This document shows positions 23,049 through 31,747 of a DNA stretch of 64,000 nt, piece by piece. Both the position numbers and the translations under genes were made by a program. The first letter of the stretch is position 1, and every line of letters starts with the position of its first letter. The notes beneath the pieces were generated by a model, which searched no databases, was not told the origin of the DNA, and was given only the letters and a program-made list of their open reading frames with translations. This stretch comes from Candidatus Sulfopaludibacter sp. SbA3 (lineage in GTDB: Bacteria > Acidobacteriota > Terriglobia > Bryobacterales > Bryobacteraceae). The stretch covers positions 1 through 64,000 of the forward strand of contig CAMAVI010000006.1 of assembly GCA_945861625.1 (NCBI GenBank). The letters run 5' to 3'.

Positions 23049-24365
23049 CTACCCAGGCGGGAAAATTTTTGCGATGTCGTTGTAGATAACGAACACCACC
23101 ACGAACATTAGGAACACGAAGCCCACCTTGACCACGGTTTCCTTGACTCTCATGTCCAGGTCGCGGCGCATCAACATCTCCACAAACAGCATCAACATGA
23201 CACCGCCATCCAGAATGGGGATCGGCAGCAAGTTGAAAATCGCAAGGTTGAGGCTCACGGCGGCCATGAGCCCAAAGTAAGGAATCGGACCCTCGCGCGC
23301 GGCTTCCCCGGACATCTGAGCGATGCCGATAGGACCCTGCAACGATTTCGCCGACATCTTGCGTTGCACGATGCCTTTCAGCGATTTCACGATGAGCTGC
23401 GTATTCTGTATATTCTGCCGCACGGATTCGCGCATGGCCTCCGGCAAGGCGAGCGTTGTGACTTCCACCCGCGGTTGCAGCGAGAGGCCGATCATCCAGC
23501 GCGGCCCACCGGGGCCTTCTTCCCGTTTCACCGGCTTAACCGTCACCCGCTGCTCCTGTCCTTTACGGGCATAGACCAGATCCAGGGGCGCGCCAGCGGT
23601 TTCATTTTCGATCTCGTTCAGGCGGCTGATGGAGCGCAGCGCCTGCCCGTTGACACTCACCAGGACATCGCCGCGCAGCAGACCTTTGCGTTCGCCTTCC
23701 ATCCCCTTCAGAACACCCGCGACTTCGATTTCGGATTCCTGCGCCCACCCAGCGTTGCCGATCCCCTGCTTTTCTTCGGCGTGGGGAGTGATCACCATAC
23801 GCAACCTTTCGCCGCCACGAACGATCCACACATTCAGGGGTTGGCCGGGACTGATCGCGCCTTTGATCGCGATCTGCTCCCAGGTTGGATCCGGAATATC
23901 TTCGATCTGAACCACTTTGTCGCCGAGTTTGATCCCTGCCTTGGCCGCGGCGCCGTCCGGCGCCAGATAGCCGATCACGGGCGAATTCGGGTTCGGGAAC
24001 TTTTCGTAGTGGACCATGAACAGACCGGCCAGCAGAGCGACGGCAAGCACAATGTTGATAGCGGGCCCCGCAAACGCGACGATCATCCGCTGCCAGCGAG
24101 GTTTGGAGGTCAAGGCGCGCGGATCGCTCTGCTCCTCCCCGGGTTGCTCGCCGGCCATCTTTACATAGCCGCCAAACAGGATCAATGAGAAGCGGAAGTC
24201 GGTCTCGCCGCGCCGGAACCCGAATAGCCGCGGGCCGAACCCAAAGCTGAAGGTTTCAATCTTTACGTCGAAATAGCGCGCCGCCCAATAATGCCCCAGT
24301 TCGTGGACCAGGATCATGACCCCGATCAGCACCAGATACCACCAGATGTTTTGGAGCAATGCCAT
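23049..24365 (-). CDS. rseP: Site-2 intramembrane zinc metalloprotease (RseP family)
   Basis: A 438-aa membrane protein with the catalytic HELGH at residues 21-25 in the first membrane helix and the third metal ligand in NLLPIPILDGG near the C-terminus. Two PDZ domains lie between (about 130-200 with GYLAPDGAAAKAGIKLGDKV, and 210-290 with VLKGMEGERKGLLRGDVLVSVNGQAL). RseP cleaves anti-sigma factors and signal-peptide remnants in the membrane. The membrane-anchored anti-sigma factor at 58908 is a conceivable substrate, but nothing here proves it. It lies 8 bp after dxr, a gene order common in bacteria. Confidence 0.95.
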   Translation of the reverse strand: MALLQNIWWYLVLIGVMILVHELGHYWAARYFDVKIETFSFGFGPRLFGFRRGETDFRFSLILFGGYVKMAGEQPGEEQSDPRALTSKPRWQRMIVAFAGPAINIVLAVALLAGLFMVHYEKFPNPNSPVIGYLAPDGAAAKAGIKLGDKVVQIEDIPDPTWEQIAIKGAISPGQPLNVWIVRGGERLRMVITPHAEEKQGIGNAGWAQESEIEVAGVLKGMEGERKGLLRGDVLVSVNGQALRSISRLNEIENETAGAPLDLVYARKGQEQRVTVKPVKREEGPGGPRWMIGLSLQPRVEVTTLALPEAMRESVRQNIQNTQLIVKSLKGIVQRKMSAKSLQGPIGIAQMSGEAAREGPIPYFGLMAAVSLNLAIFNLLPIPILDGGVMLMLFVEMLMRRDLDMRVKETVVKVGFVFLMFVVVFVIYNDIAKIFPPG

Positions 24366-24373
24366 AAAGTTTG

Positions 24374-25588
24374 CTATGCGTGCAGAGCGGCCTCAGTCGC
24401 CATCTTACCGGCGGACACAATCTTACCGCCTTTCTCAACAACCGCGAGGGCCACGGCGCGGGACTCCCGGTCAATCTCCAGCACTTCTGATACCGAACCT
24501 GGTTCCCGTACGGGGACACGCTCCATGGTCTCGGCAATGGTGGCGGCGATCGCCGGATAGGAAATGCGCCCGGTCAGAAAGGCCTCCACCGCAATCTCAT
24601 CGGCGGCATTCAAAGTACACGTAGCCGAACCCCCCGCTTCCTGCGCGGCGTAGGCCAATCTCAGCAGTGGGAACTTATGGAAGTCGGGCGGATCGAAGGT
24701 CCATTGGGAGGACCGCGTCCAATCCAATCGCGGCACGGGAGCGTCGGCGCGTTCCGGATAGGTCAGCGCATACTGAATCGGCATGCGCATGTCGGTGGCG
24801 GATACCTGAGCGACCACGCTGCCGTCAGCGAACTCCACCATGGCATGAACCTTGGATTGCGGATGCACTACCACTTCTATTTCTTTCGGCGCGAGATCGA
24901 ATAACCAACAGGCCTCAATCACTTCAAATCCCTTATTCATCAGGGTCGCCGAATCAATGGTAATTCTCTGCCCCATCTTCCAGGTTGGATGATGCAAAGC
25001 CTGCTCGGGCGTCACCTTTTCCAATTCCGCCGCGGGGGTCTGGCGGAACGGCCCGCCGGAGGCGGTCAATATCAGTTTGGCCACTTCTTTGCGGAGTCCC
25101 GCGCGGAAGCACTGGTGCGCCCCATTGTGTTCGCTATCCACGGGGATCAATTCAGCGCCCGACGCGCGCATTGCCTCCGTAACGAGCTTCCCGCTGGCGA
25201 CCAAAACCTCTTTGTTTGCAAGGCCTATGCGCTTCCCCAGGCGTACCGCGGCGTAAGTAGCTTCCAAGCCTTCCACGCCTACGATAGCTGACATGACGAA
25301 GCCAGCCTCTGCCGCGGCCGCCGCATCGATGCGGGCCTGCCGGCCGCTGGCCAGCTCGGGCACCGGCGTACCGTTGGCGGTGAGAATAGCTCGCAGCTCG
25401 TTTAGGGCGGCGTCATCGGCCACAACCGCCACCCGCGGTTTGAACTCAGCGATCTGTTGGGACAGAAGCTCAACATTGCGGCCCGCCACCAACGCGTAGA
25501 CACCAAACCGGCCGGGCCAGCGGCGCACCACGTCCAATGTGCTGGTGCCGATAGAGCCGGTGGAGCCCAAAAGCGTGAGGTAAGTCAC
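24374..25588 (-). CDS. dxr: 1-deoxy-D-xylulose 5-phosphate reductoisomerase
   Basis: A 404-aa protein starting at a GTG (25586-25588) with GGAAAAGA upstream. The motifs are TLLGSTGSIGTSTLDV (NADPH binding), NKEVLVASG, PVDSEHNGAHQC (metal and substrate binding), TASGGPF, TPEQALHHPTWKMGQRITIDSATLMNKGFEVIEA, and HPQSKVHAMVEF. This is the second enzyme of the MEP isoprenoid pathway. It heads the leftward run dxr-rseP-galE-small protein-multicopper oxidase-TolC-like, all closely spaced. Confidence 0.96.
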   Translation of the reverse strand: MTYLTLLGSTGSIGTSTLDVVRRWPGRFGVYALVAGRNVELLSQQIAEFKPRVAVVADDAALNELRAILTANGTPVPELASGRQARIDAAAAAEAGFVMSAIVGVEGLEATYAAVRLGKRIGLANKEVLVASGKLVTEAMRASGAELIPVDSEHNGAHQCFRAGLRKEVAKLILTASGGPFRQTPAAELEKVTPEQALHHPTWKMGQRITIDSATLMNKGFEVIEACWLFDLAPKEIEVVVHPQSKVHAMVEFADGSVVAQVSATDMRMPIQYALTYPERADAPVPRLDWTRSSQWTFDPPDFHKFPLLRLAYAAQEAGGSATCTLNAADEIAVEAFLTGRISYPAIAATIAETMERVPVREPGSVSEVLEIDRESRAVALAVVEKGGKIVSAGKMATEAALHA

Positions 25589-25597
25589 TCTTTTCCA

Positions 25598-25603
25598 ATC
25601 ATA
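25598..25603 (-). promoter_or_regulatory. Candidate -10 element (TATGAT) for the dxr operon
   Basis: On the minus strand TATGAT lies 9 bp upstream of the dxr GTG, just before GGAAAAGA. No convincing -35 is present. A leader of only a few bases would result. Confidence 0.35.
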
Positions 25604-25683
25604 TCACTTTGGAAGGAAATCGCCCCTTAAAACCTTCGGGCCGGGTTCGTTTCGCAATTTCGAGGGGAGTGTTTTTTAGGGGC

Positions 25684-25749
25684 GCCGGGGAGTGCTTCAG
25701 GGGTCTTTAGTGAGGTTAGTCTCGCTTTGGTGAGAGTTGCCTCCCCGGC
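25684..25749. ncRNA. Possible structured RNA element in the dxr/dehydrogenase gap
   Basis: GCCGGGGAG at 25684-25692 pairs perfectly with CTCCCCGGC at 25741-25749. Inside is a second small hairpin (CTCGC-TTTG-GTGAG, with one wobble pair). The repeated GGGGAGTG at 25664 and 25687 and the G-rich stretch to its left make alternative folds possible. The strand is not determinable and no known family is recognised. Confidence 0.35.
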
Positions 25750-25924
25750 TTGATTCCAATAATAATATACCTTCGGCCATATTGCAACAGTTTTTTGTAT
25801 TTCAATTTGAAGAATTTATCCAGTACCGATAGATTTTTTTTATCATGTTGATATAAAAGAGGTATGTATGACTGCCTACAAGTCAGGTCGTACGGCCACT
25901 GGCCTGTCTTCCGGCTGTGAAGAC
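25750..25924. other. AT-rich non-coding stretch
   Basis: This stretch is strikingly AT-rich against the GC-rich background, with AATAATAATATA, several T runs, an interrupted palindrome TTCAATTTGAA, and TTGATATAAAAGAGG. A short ORF from the ATG at 25868 (behind AAGAGG) runs 51 codons, mostly antisense to the dehydrogenase end. I do not call it a gene. The stretch could be a promoter region or a remnant of transferred DNA. Confidence 0.5.
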
Positions 25925-26815
25925 CTACCCTCTCACCTCAACACCCGCAAAATCTTCCAAAACCCGTATAGTGGACGAGAAGTCGTCCTCGCCGTAGCCC
26001 TTGGCGATCGCCGCCCTTAACATCTGTTGAGTGATTCCAGTCAGCGGCAGAGGGAGATCCAAGGCCTCCGCCGAGGCCAGCGCCAAGCCGACATCCTTGT
26101 GCATCCACTTGGTGGAAAAGTTGGTGCGGAAGTCCCGTTTCAGGATCGAGGGGGCTTTGGCGCTCAATAGTCCGCTCTTGGCCGCGCTGTTGTCGAGGAT
26201 TTGGAACATCAGCTCAGGATTCACGCCGTTCTTGGTGGCCAGCACCAGGCCTTCCGCGAACGCTTGCATGACGTTGGCCAGGATCAGATTCTGGGTCAGT
26301 TTGGCGCGAAGACCCTGGCCCGCCGAACCGCAATAGTAAAGCTTCTTGCCCATCACTTCGAAATAAGGCCTGGCCTGCTCGAAGGCTAGTTGATCACCGC
26401 CGACCATGAACGTAAGCGTGGCGTTCTCGGAGCCGGCTTTGGAGCCGGTGCAGGGGGCATCCAGGAAGTGCGCGCCGCGCGCGGAAAAGGCCGCTCCGAT
26501 GGTGACGCTATCATCGGGCGAGATGGTGCTGCAATCGGCCGTGACGCTGCCAGGATTGATCCCCTCAATCAACCCATCCTTACCGAGTGCGACCGAGCGC
26601 GACATCTCGCTGTCACCAACGCAGTAGAAGACAAACTCGGAGTGCTGGGCTACCTGTTTCGGCGTCGCGCAAACGGTGCCTTTGCCCTCCTTGGCTAACT
26701 CGTGAGCCTTGCTGGCCGTGTTGGACCACAGTGCCACCTCGTGCCCCGCCTTCAAGAGATGCCGGGCCATCGGGTAGCCCATGATGCCGAGTCCTAAAAA
26801 ACCAAGTTGTGCCAT
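25925..26815 (-). CDS. NAD(P)-dependent beta-hydroxyacid dehydrogenase (3-hydroxyisobutyrate dehydrogenase/GLYR family)
   Basis: A 296-aa two-domain dehydrogenase. It has the Rossmann motif GFLGLGIMGYPMARHLLKAGH at residues 5-25, the substrate-binding DAPCTGSKAGSENATLTFMVGG, the catalytic Lys in GQGLRAKLTQN, and the cofactor-side KDVGLALASAEALDLPLPL. It is of the glyoxylate/succinic-semialdehyde reductase or tartronate-semialdehyde reductase type; the exact substrate is not decidable. It is divergent from a D-2-hydroxyacid dehydrogenase gene, so the pair may share a regulatory region and serve related small hydroxyacid metabolism. Confidence 0.88.
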   Translation of the reverse strand: MAQLGFLGLGIMGYPMARHLLKAGHEVALWSNTASKAHELAKEGKGTVCATPKQVAQHSEFVFYCVGDSEMSRSVALGKDGLIEGINPGSVTADCSTISPDDSVTIGAAFSARGAHFLDAPCTGSKAGSENATLTFMVGGDQLAFEQARPYFEVMGKKLYYCGSAGQGLRAKLTQNLILANVMQAFAEGLVLATKNGVNPELMFQILDNSAAKSGLLSAKAPSILKRDFRTNFSTKWMHKDVGLALASAEALDLPLPLTGITQQMLRAAIAKGYGEDDFSSTIRVLEDFAGVEVRG

Positions 26816-26874
26816 GAGAAAATCTTAGCAGTGCCTCCAACATCCTGATTACCAAGAAAATCTTTCCTTCCACT

Positions 26875-27834
26875 GTGGAGTTCCTTCAACAGCGTACCGA
26901 GATTGATTATGAATCGACGGCCGATGGCCTGACTTCGCCGCAATTGATCGAACGCGCTCGCGGAAAGCGCGTGATCATCAGCCAGTTCACAGATCCTCTG
27001 CCGCGTGAGGTAATCACGCAATTAAAGGGGCTGGGCATGATTGCCCATGTGGGCGTCGGTTTTGACAACATCGATCTTCAGGCGGCCACCGAGCACGGCA
27101 TCCTGGTGAGCAACACGCCGGGCATCCTCAATGACACCACAGCCGATTTTGCCTTCGCCCTCCTGATGGCCGCCGCGCGGCGCGTGGTGGAGGCGGATGC
27201 GTTCGTGCGCTCCGGCCAATGGAAGAAGTGGAGCCTGGACATGTTGGCCGGCATGGACATTCATCACCGCACGCTGGGCATCATCGGCATGGGCCGGATC
27301 GGACAGGAAATGGCGCGCCGCGGCCGGGGTTTCTCCATGCGCGTGCTCTACAATAACCGCACGCGGTTATCGGCGGAAAAAGAGCAGGAACTCAACGCCG
27401 CCTGGGTCAGCAAAGAGCAATTGCTGCGCGAAGCGGACTACGTGAGCCTGCATTGCCCGCTCAACGACGCCACCCGCCACCTGATCAAGGAAGAAGACTT
27501 CCGCTTGATGAAGCCCACGGCGATCTTCGTAAACACCGCGCGCGGCCCGGTGGTGGACGAAGCGGCTTTGGTGAAGGCTCTGGAGGAGCGCTGGATCGCC
27601 GGCGCCGGGCTGGACGTCTTCGAGCGGGAACCCACTGTTCACGAGGGTTTGCTGAAATGTGAGCGCGCGGTGCTGGCTCCGCATATCAGTTCGTCCTCGG
27701 TGGAAACGCGCACCAAGATGACCGTGATGGCGGCGGAAAACGCGCTGGCGGCCGTTGCGGGCACGTGCCCGCCGAACCTGCTCAATCCCGCAGTGTGGGA
27801 TTCGTGGGCATTCCGGCCAGCAGCCGCAGGATAA
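26875..27834 (+). CDS. D-isomer specific 2-hydroxyacid dehydrogenase
   Basis: A 319-aa NAD-dependent dehydrogenase with VGVGFDNIDLQAATEHGILVSNTPG, the nucleotide motif GIIGMGRIGQEMARRGRGFSM, and the catalytic Arg, Glu and His region (VNTARGPVVDEAALVKALEERWIAGAGLDVFEREP, then LAPHISSSS). It is phosphoglycerate- or glyoxylate/hydroxypyruvate-reductase-like. The listed GTG at 26875 lies inside the conserved first strand. The in-frame upstream codons encode NILITKKIFPST, a typical N-terminus, but contain no ATG, GTG or TTG, so the true start may be non-canonical (ATC 26842, CTG 26845 or ATT 26848). Confidence 0.85.
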   Translation: MEFLQQRTEIDYESTADGLTSPQLIERARGKRVIISQFTDPLPREVITQLKGLGMIAHVGVGFDNIDLQAATEHGILVSNTPGILNDTTADFAFALLMAAARRVVEADAFVRSGQWKKWSLDMLAGMDIHHRTLGIIGMGRIGQEMARRGRGFSMRVLYNNRTRLSAEKEQELNAAWVSKEQLLREADYVSLHCPLNDATRHLIKEEDFRLMKPTAIFVNTARGPVVDEAALVKALEERWIAGAGLDVFEREPTVHEGLLKCERAVLAPHISSSSVETRTKMTVMAAENALAAVAGTCPPNLLNPAVWDSWAFRPAAAG

Positions 27835-28009
27835 GCAGATCCGACGGCTGAAACGTGGTCACCGGAACGTTGGTCAGATCTTCGTCCCGCTCCACTACAT
27901 GACTGCGGATCATGGTGCGCAGCCGCTCGACGGAAATGCCGAGCTCTTCGGCTGCCTCCACTTCCGTGTACTGCGATTTCGTGGGCCTCGTCGATACTAT
28001 GGTTGCCAT
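27782..28009 (-). CDS. Small MerR-like helix-turn-helix protein
   Basis: A 75-aa protein with a winged-HTH-like segment (YTEVEAAEELGISVERLRTMIRSHVVER) followed by TTFQPSDLLILRLL, as in the DNA-binding half of MerR-type or excisionase-like regulators. It has no effector domain. Its last 53 bp overlap the 3' end of the convergent dehydrogenase gene. The overlap looks real since both proteins keep family-like sequence there. Role unknown; it might regulate a neighbouring gene. Confidence 0.65.
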   Translation of the reverse strand: MATIVSTRPTKSQYTEVEAAEELGISVERLRTMIRSHVVERDEDLTNVPVTTFQPSDLLILRLLAGMPTNPTLRD

Positions 28010-28142
28010 CCACTTTCGATTCTAGGGTCTGCCGGCTCCCTGCCCAATCGGTAAGACTGCTTATATCGCGTATACGTATCACCTAACCTGTCCGGCAGTA
28101 CCAACCCGCTTACGGGCCGTCTCATACAATAGATAGGGACCT

Positions 28143-30155
28143 ATGAAGACACTCTTCGCGTTCTGCCTAGTTGCGGTTTCCGTTTCCGCTCAGACGTCAC
28201 CCATGTCCGCTCCGGGGTTCGATCCTTCGGCCATTGACCGCAAGGCCGATCCCTGCGTCGATTTCTATCAATACGCCTGCGGGGCCTGGATGGCGGCCAA
28301 TCCGATACCCGCCGACCAATCGCGCTGGGGGCGCTTCGATGCGCTCGCCGAGCGCAATCGCGAGCTTCTGCACAAAATGCTGGAAGACGTTTCCGCCGCC
28401 AAGCCTGGCCGCAACGGGATTGAACAGAAGATGGGCGACTACTACGCCGCCTGCATGAATGAAGCAGCCGTCGACGCCAAGGGCGCGGCGCCGATGAAAC
28501 CGGACCTGGACCGCATCGCGGCCATCCGGAATAAAGAGGGCATCACGGACGTTGCGGCCTACCTGTTCCGCAACGGCGCCAGCCCCTTCTTCCGTTTTGG
28601 TTCCGGACCTGACGCCAAGAATTCCTCGCAGGTGATCGCGGACCTGGATCAGGGTGGTCTGGGACTGCCGGATCGCGACTACTATTTCAAGACCGACGAG
28701 AAGTCCGTTGAGCTGCGCCAGCAGTATGTCGCGCATGCGCGGAAAATGCTGGAACTGGCGGGTGTTGCCGCGGGCGCGGCGGCGCGGCAGGCGCAAGCCA
28801 TCATGGACATTGAGACAGAGCTCGCCAAGGCGTCACTCGACCGCGTGGCCCGCCGCGATCCCGAGAAGCTCTATCACAAGATGACGCTGAAAGAGTTGGA
28901 CGCGCTGGGCACGGGCATCGCATGGGGCAAGTTTTTTCAGGGGATGGGCGCGCCCAAGTTCCCGTCCCTGAATGTGGATGTTCCGGACTTCACGAAGGCC
29001 GTGAATGGGGTCATTTCGTCGCACAGCCTGGATGACTTGAAAGCGTATCTGACGTGGAATCTGGTGCGCGATTCCGCCAGCGCCCTGTCCAAACCGTTTC
29101 AGGAAGAAGCGTTCAACTTCTTCGGTAAGACGCTGCGCGGAGCCAAGGAAATGCGCGTGCGCTGGAAGCGCTGTGTGGATTTGACGGATCAACAACTGCC
29201 CGACGCGTTGGGACGCAAGTTCGTCGAGACCACTTTGGGTGAAGAAGGAATGCGCCGCACGCATGAAATGGTGGCCGAGATCGAGAAGGCCATGGCGAAC
29301 GATCTGCAATCGCTGGAGTGGATGACGCCGGCGACCAAGCAACAGGCGATGGTCAAGCTGCGCGCGATCCTGAACAAGATCGGCACCAATGAAAAGTGGC
29401 AGACCTATTCCACCGTCAAGATTTCGCGCGACGATTTCTACGGCAATACGGGCCGCGCCAGCCAGTACGAAATCCACCGCGTGCTCGCGCGCATCGGCAA
29501 GTCCACCGACAAGACGCAGTGGGAGATGAGTCAGCCCACGGTCAACGCCTACTACGATCCGGTCCAGAACAACATTAATTTTCCGGCCGGTATTTTGCAG
29601 CCCCCGTTCTACGACAACAAGATGGACGACGCCGTGAATTATGGCGCCATCGGTTCCGTGATCGGTCACGAGTTGACGCACGGCTTTGACGACGAAGGCA
29701 GGCAGTTTGACGCGCAAGGCAATCTGCGGGACTGGTGGACGGAGGCAGACGCCCAGGCGTTCACCGAACGCGCCGATTGTCTGGTGGGGCAGTACGGCGG
29801 CTACACGGCGATCGAAAACATCAAGCTCAGCGGGAAGTTGACGCTCGGCGAAAACACGGCCGATAACGGGGGGCTGCGCCTGGCTTACATGGCTCTGCTG
29901 GAAAAGTTAGGCGGCAAGGAGCCACCGATGAAGGACGGCTTCACGGCGGCGCAGCGTTTCTTCCTTGGCTGGGGGCAGATCTGGTGCCAGAACGTGACGC
30001 CCGAAACCGCACGTTTGCGCGCGCAGACCGATCCGCATTCGCCCGGCGGGTTCAGGGTCATTGGCGCGGTCTCCAATATGGCGGAGTTCCAGAAAGCGTT
30101 CGCCTGCAAAGTCGGGCAGCCCATGGTGCGGGCGCCGGCCTGCCGAGTCTGGTGA
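28143..30155 (+). CDS. M13-family (neprilysin/PepO-like) zinc endopeptidase, exported
   Basis: A 670-aa protein with signal peptide MKTLFAFCLVAVSVSAQ. The M13 N-terminal domain (DPCVDFYQYACGAWMAANPIPADQSRWG) is followed by the catalytic domain. This has NAYYDPVQNNINFPAGILQPPF, the zinc motif VIGHELTHGFDDEGRQFD (HExxH), and ENTADNGGLRLAY with the third ligand. It ends CRVW, the usual family C-terminus. The enzyme is a periplasmic or extracellular oligopeptidase. It has an AGGGA-like ribosome-binding site directly before the ATG and stands alone. Confidence 0.95.
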   Translation: MKTLFAFCLVAVSVSAQTSPMSAPGFDPSAIDRKADPCVDFYQYACGAWMAANPIPADQSRWGRFDALAERNRELLHKMLEDVSAAKPGRNGIEQKMGDYYAACMNEAAVDAKGAAPMKPDLDRIAAIRNKEGITDVAAYLFRNGASPFFRFGSGPDAKNSSQVIADLDQGGLGLPDRDYYFKTDEKSVELRQQYVAHARKMLELAGVAAGAAARQAQAIMDIETELAKASLDRVARRDPEKLYHKMTLKELDALGTGIAWGKFFQGMGAPKFPSLNVDVPDFTKAVNGVISSHSLDDLKAYLTWNLVRDSASALSKPFQEEAFNFFGKTLRGAKEMRVRWKRCVDLTDQQLPDALGRKFVETTLGEEGMRRTHEMVAEIEKAMANDLQSLEWMTPATKQQAMVKLRAILNKIGTNEKWQTYSTVKISRDDFYGNTGRASQYEIHRVLARIGKSTDKTQWEMSQPTVNAYYDPVQNNINFPAGILQPPFYDNKMDDAVNYGAIGSVIGHELTHGFDDEGRQFDAQGNLRDWWTEADAQAFTERADCLVGQYGGYTAIENIKLSGKLTLGENTADNGGLRLAYMALLEKLGGKEPPMKDGFTAAQRFFLGWGQIWCQNVTPETARLRAQTDPHSPGGFRVIGAVSNMAEFQKAFACKVGQPMVRAPACRVW

Positions 30156-30180
30156 TGTGACCGCCTGGTGACCGCCCGCG

Positions 30181-30534
30181 CTATTTCTCGGCCGGCTGGC
30201 CGGGGGCGCCGGGCTTCGGCGGGTCGGGCAGAATGAAGGTGGTTTCTCCGGGGCGCAACAGTTTTAGCTGTTTACGGATTTCCATCTCCTGTTCGGTACC
30301 GCTGTGCCGGAGGCGTTCAATGCGTTCCCTGCGGCGTTCGATCTCGGCCGCGGCGGCGGCGTTTTGCTCTTCCAGTTGCCGTATCTCGCGGCGCTTCTCA
30401 AACAGCGCGGGAATTCCACGGGGGCCGCGCAGGGCCACCACACCGTACATCACCATGAGCCCAAGCAGAAAGGTATAGCCGGCGCGCTTTCCGAGCACGG
30501 AGTTACGCCAACGATGGGAGAGGGTGTGGGACAA
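30181..30534 (-). CDS. FtsB/DivIC-like septum formation initiator
   Basis: A 117-aa bitopic protein with a short cytoplasmic N-terminus, one membrane helix (about residues 20-40, FLLGLMVMYGVVAL) and a periplasmic coiled coil (IRQLEEQNAAAAAEIERRRERIERLRHSGTEQEMEIRKQLKLLRPGETTFIL). The final RPGETTFIL is typical of DivIC/FtsB (LRPGExxFxx). It would join FtsL and FtsQ in the division complex. It is convergent with the M13 gene. The Pro-rich tail is species-specific. Confidence 0.85.
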   Translation of the reverse strand: MSHTLSHRWRNSVLGKRAGYTFLLGLMVMYGVVALRGPRGIPALFEKRREIRQLEEQNAAAAAEIERRRERIERLRHSGTEQEMEIRKQLKLLRPGETTFILPDPPKPGAPGQPAEK

Positions 30535-30611
30535 GAGAATCTTAGTATCGTTATAACGTGGATCGCAAATAATTGCTAGTGCAGTGGTAATCTTTTATTG
30601 GTGCAGGTGCC

Positions 30612-30800
30612 GTGGAACTGGATAATGACAGCGGACTGACGGAATTTTCATGCCCGAAATGCGGGTCGAATGACGTCCGCAGGTCCAAGAACGAAGGATT
30701 TTTCGCCGCCCTGCAGCGGATCTTCGGACGCTGGCCCTTTCGCTGCCGGAGTTGCCGCTCGCGTTTCTTCCGGGCCGCTGAGCAGTCGGAAGACTTCTAA
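30612..30800 (+). CDS. Small double-CxxC zinc-ribbon-like protein
   Basis: A 62-aa protein from a GTG start. It has CPKCGSNDVRRSK and, 28 residues later, FRCRSCRSRFF, the two CxxC knuckles of a zinc ribbon. The rest is basic and aromatic. Partners and function are unknown. It is divergent from the DivIC-like gene with a 77-bp gap that must hold both promoters. Downstream 30801-30977 shows no gene. Confidence 0.65.
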   Translation: MELDNDSGLTEFSCPKCGSNDVRRSKNEGFFAALQRIFGRWPFRCRSCRSRFFRAAEQSEDF

Positions 30801-30977
30801 GGAACTCGCGGCACAACGCACGGTGGCGCGATCGGTTCTGTTTCGTTTCGGGCCGCGCCACGCAGCTGTGCCGCTTCTGAGGACCTCCCGCAAAACGGAC
30901 TCGCTCCGGCACCTGATGGATCGCGGGTTCCTCCCCGCTTGGTGCCGCGCCTCCGCGGCTTTGCGCTTCTGAGTACC

Positions 30978-31736
30978 TTACTTGGCGGCCGCTTTTGAGA
31001 TCAGTGCCTGGATTTCGGGCGGCAATTCGAAGTGCTGAGGCGGGATGGCTTCGTTAATCCGGACATCCGTGATCGTGATCACCATTTCCTGTCCTCCGGT
31101 TTGTTGCCGCGAGCGTGTCGGATAGAGCACGCCGCCGAATTGCTTATAGTCGGATACCTCGACCTCCACCGCGATTTCTCCCATCGGGCTGACGGCAGTC
31201 GCCACCGCCTTCAGCAGCAAGCCTGATTTACGTGAGTAGAACCGTGTTTCCGGTTTTCCCGAGGCCGGCGTGAGCGCCACTTTGTAGCATTTTTCGCCGT
31301 TGACAGTTTCCACGCTCAGGGTCTCGGCTTTAGGGAACAGTCTGCGCCATTCCACGGGAGCCCTGAACTGCGCTTCCCGCCCGGCCTGCGCTTTTTCGTC
31401 TCCGCTCTTGAGGCGGGGTCCCAGGAGCGCGCTCCTTTCCCATACCACGCCGCCGGATGCGCCCGATTCAATCTTACCGATGGGTCCCAGTTCCACAACC
31501 GAATATTCCTTATCCGGAGCGGATGCATAACGGGTGAGCCGGCCTGTCAATCCCGGGGTGGGGAACGCGATGGTTCCCGTCATTACTTCACTGGTATGTT
31601 GCTGGTAGGCAGCCTTGCCGCCGGTGGCTTCCACGAAGCGGTCCAGGATGGATTCCGCCGTGGGCAGGGCCTGCGCGTGAGCGTAGGCCGCGCCGCACAC
31701 GACCGTTATCAACCAGCGGGCGATGGACTTCTGCAT
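30978..31736 (-). CDS. Exported lipoprotein-sorting-like (LolA/DUF4292-type fold) protein
   Basis: A 252-aa protein starting at the ATG at 31734-31736, preceded by AGGAGGCAAACCA; the track start is upstream of this ribosome-binding site. It has signal peptide MQKSIARWLITVVCGAAYAHAQ. The mature sequence opens PTAESILDRFVEATGGKAAYQ, a pattern seen in many Acidobacteria proteins with a half-barrel fold like LolA/LolB. It continues with beta-rich segments (YSRKSGLLLKAVATA, EVEVSDYKQFGGVLYPT). The likely activity is binding of a lipid or hydrophobic ligand, by fold only. It follows the S41 peptidase gene by 11 bp on the same strand. Confidence 0.65.
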   Translation of the reverse strand: MQKSIARWLITVVCGAAYAHAQALPTAESILDRFVEATGGKAAYQQHTSEVMTGTIAFPTPGLTGRLTRYASAPDKEYSVVELGPIGKIESGASGGVVWERSALLGPRLKSGDEKAQAGREAQFRAPVEWRRLFPKAETLSVETVNGEKCYKVALTPASGKPETRFYSRKSGLLLKAVATAVSPMGEIAVEVEVSDYKQFGGVLYPTRSRQQTGGQEMVITITDVRINEAIPPQHFELPPEIQALISKAAAK

Positions 31737-31747
31737 TGGTTTGCCTC

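Noticed and set aside
25868-26023. Small ORF starting ATG 25868 behind AAGAGG
   Set aside because: About two thirds lie antisense to the dehydrogenase 3' end and no similarity is seen. The AT-rich flank alone does not support a gene.
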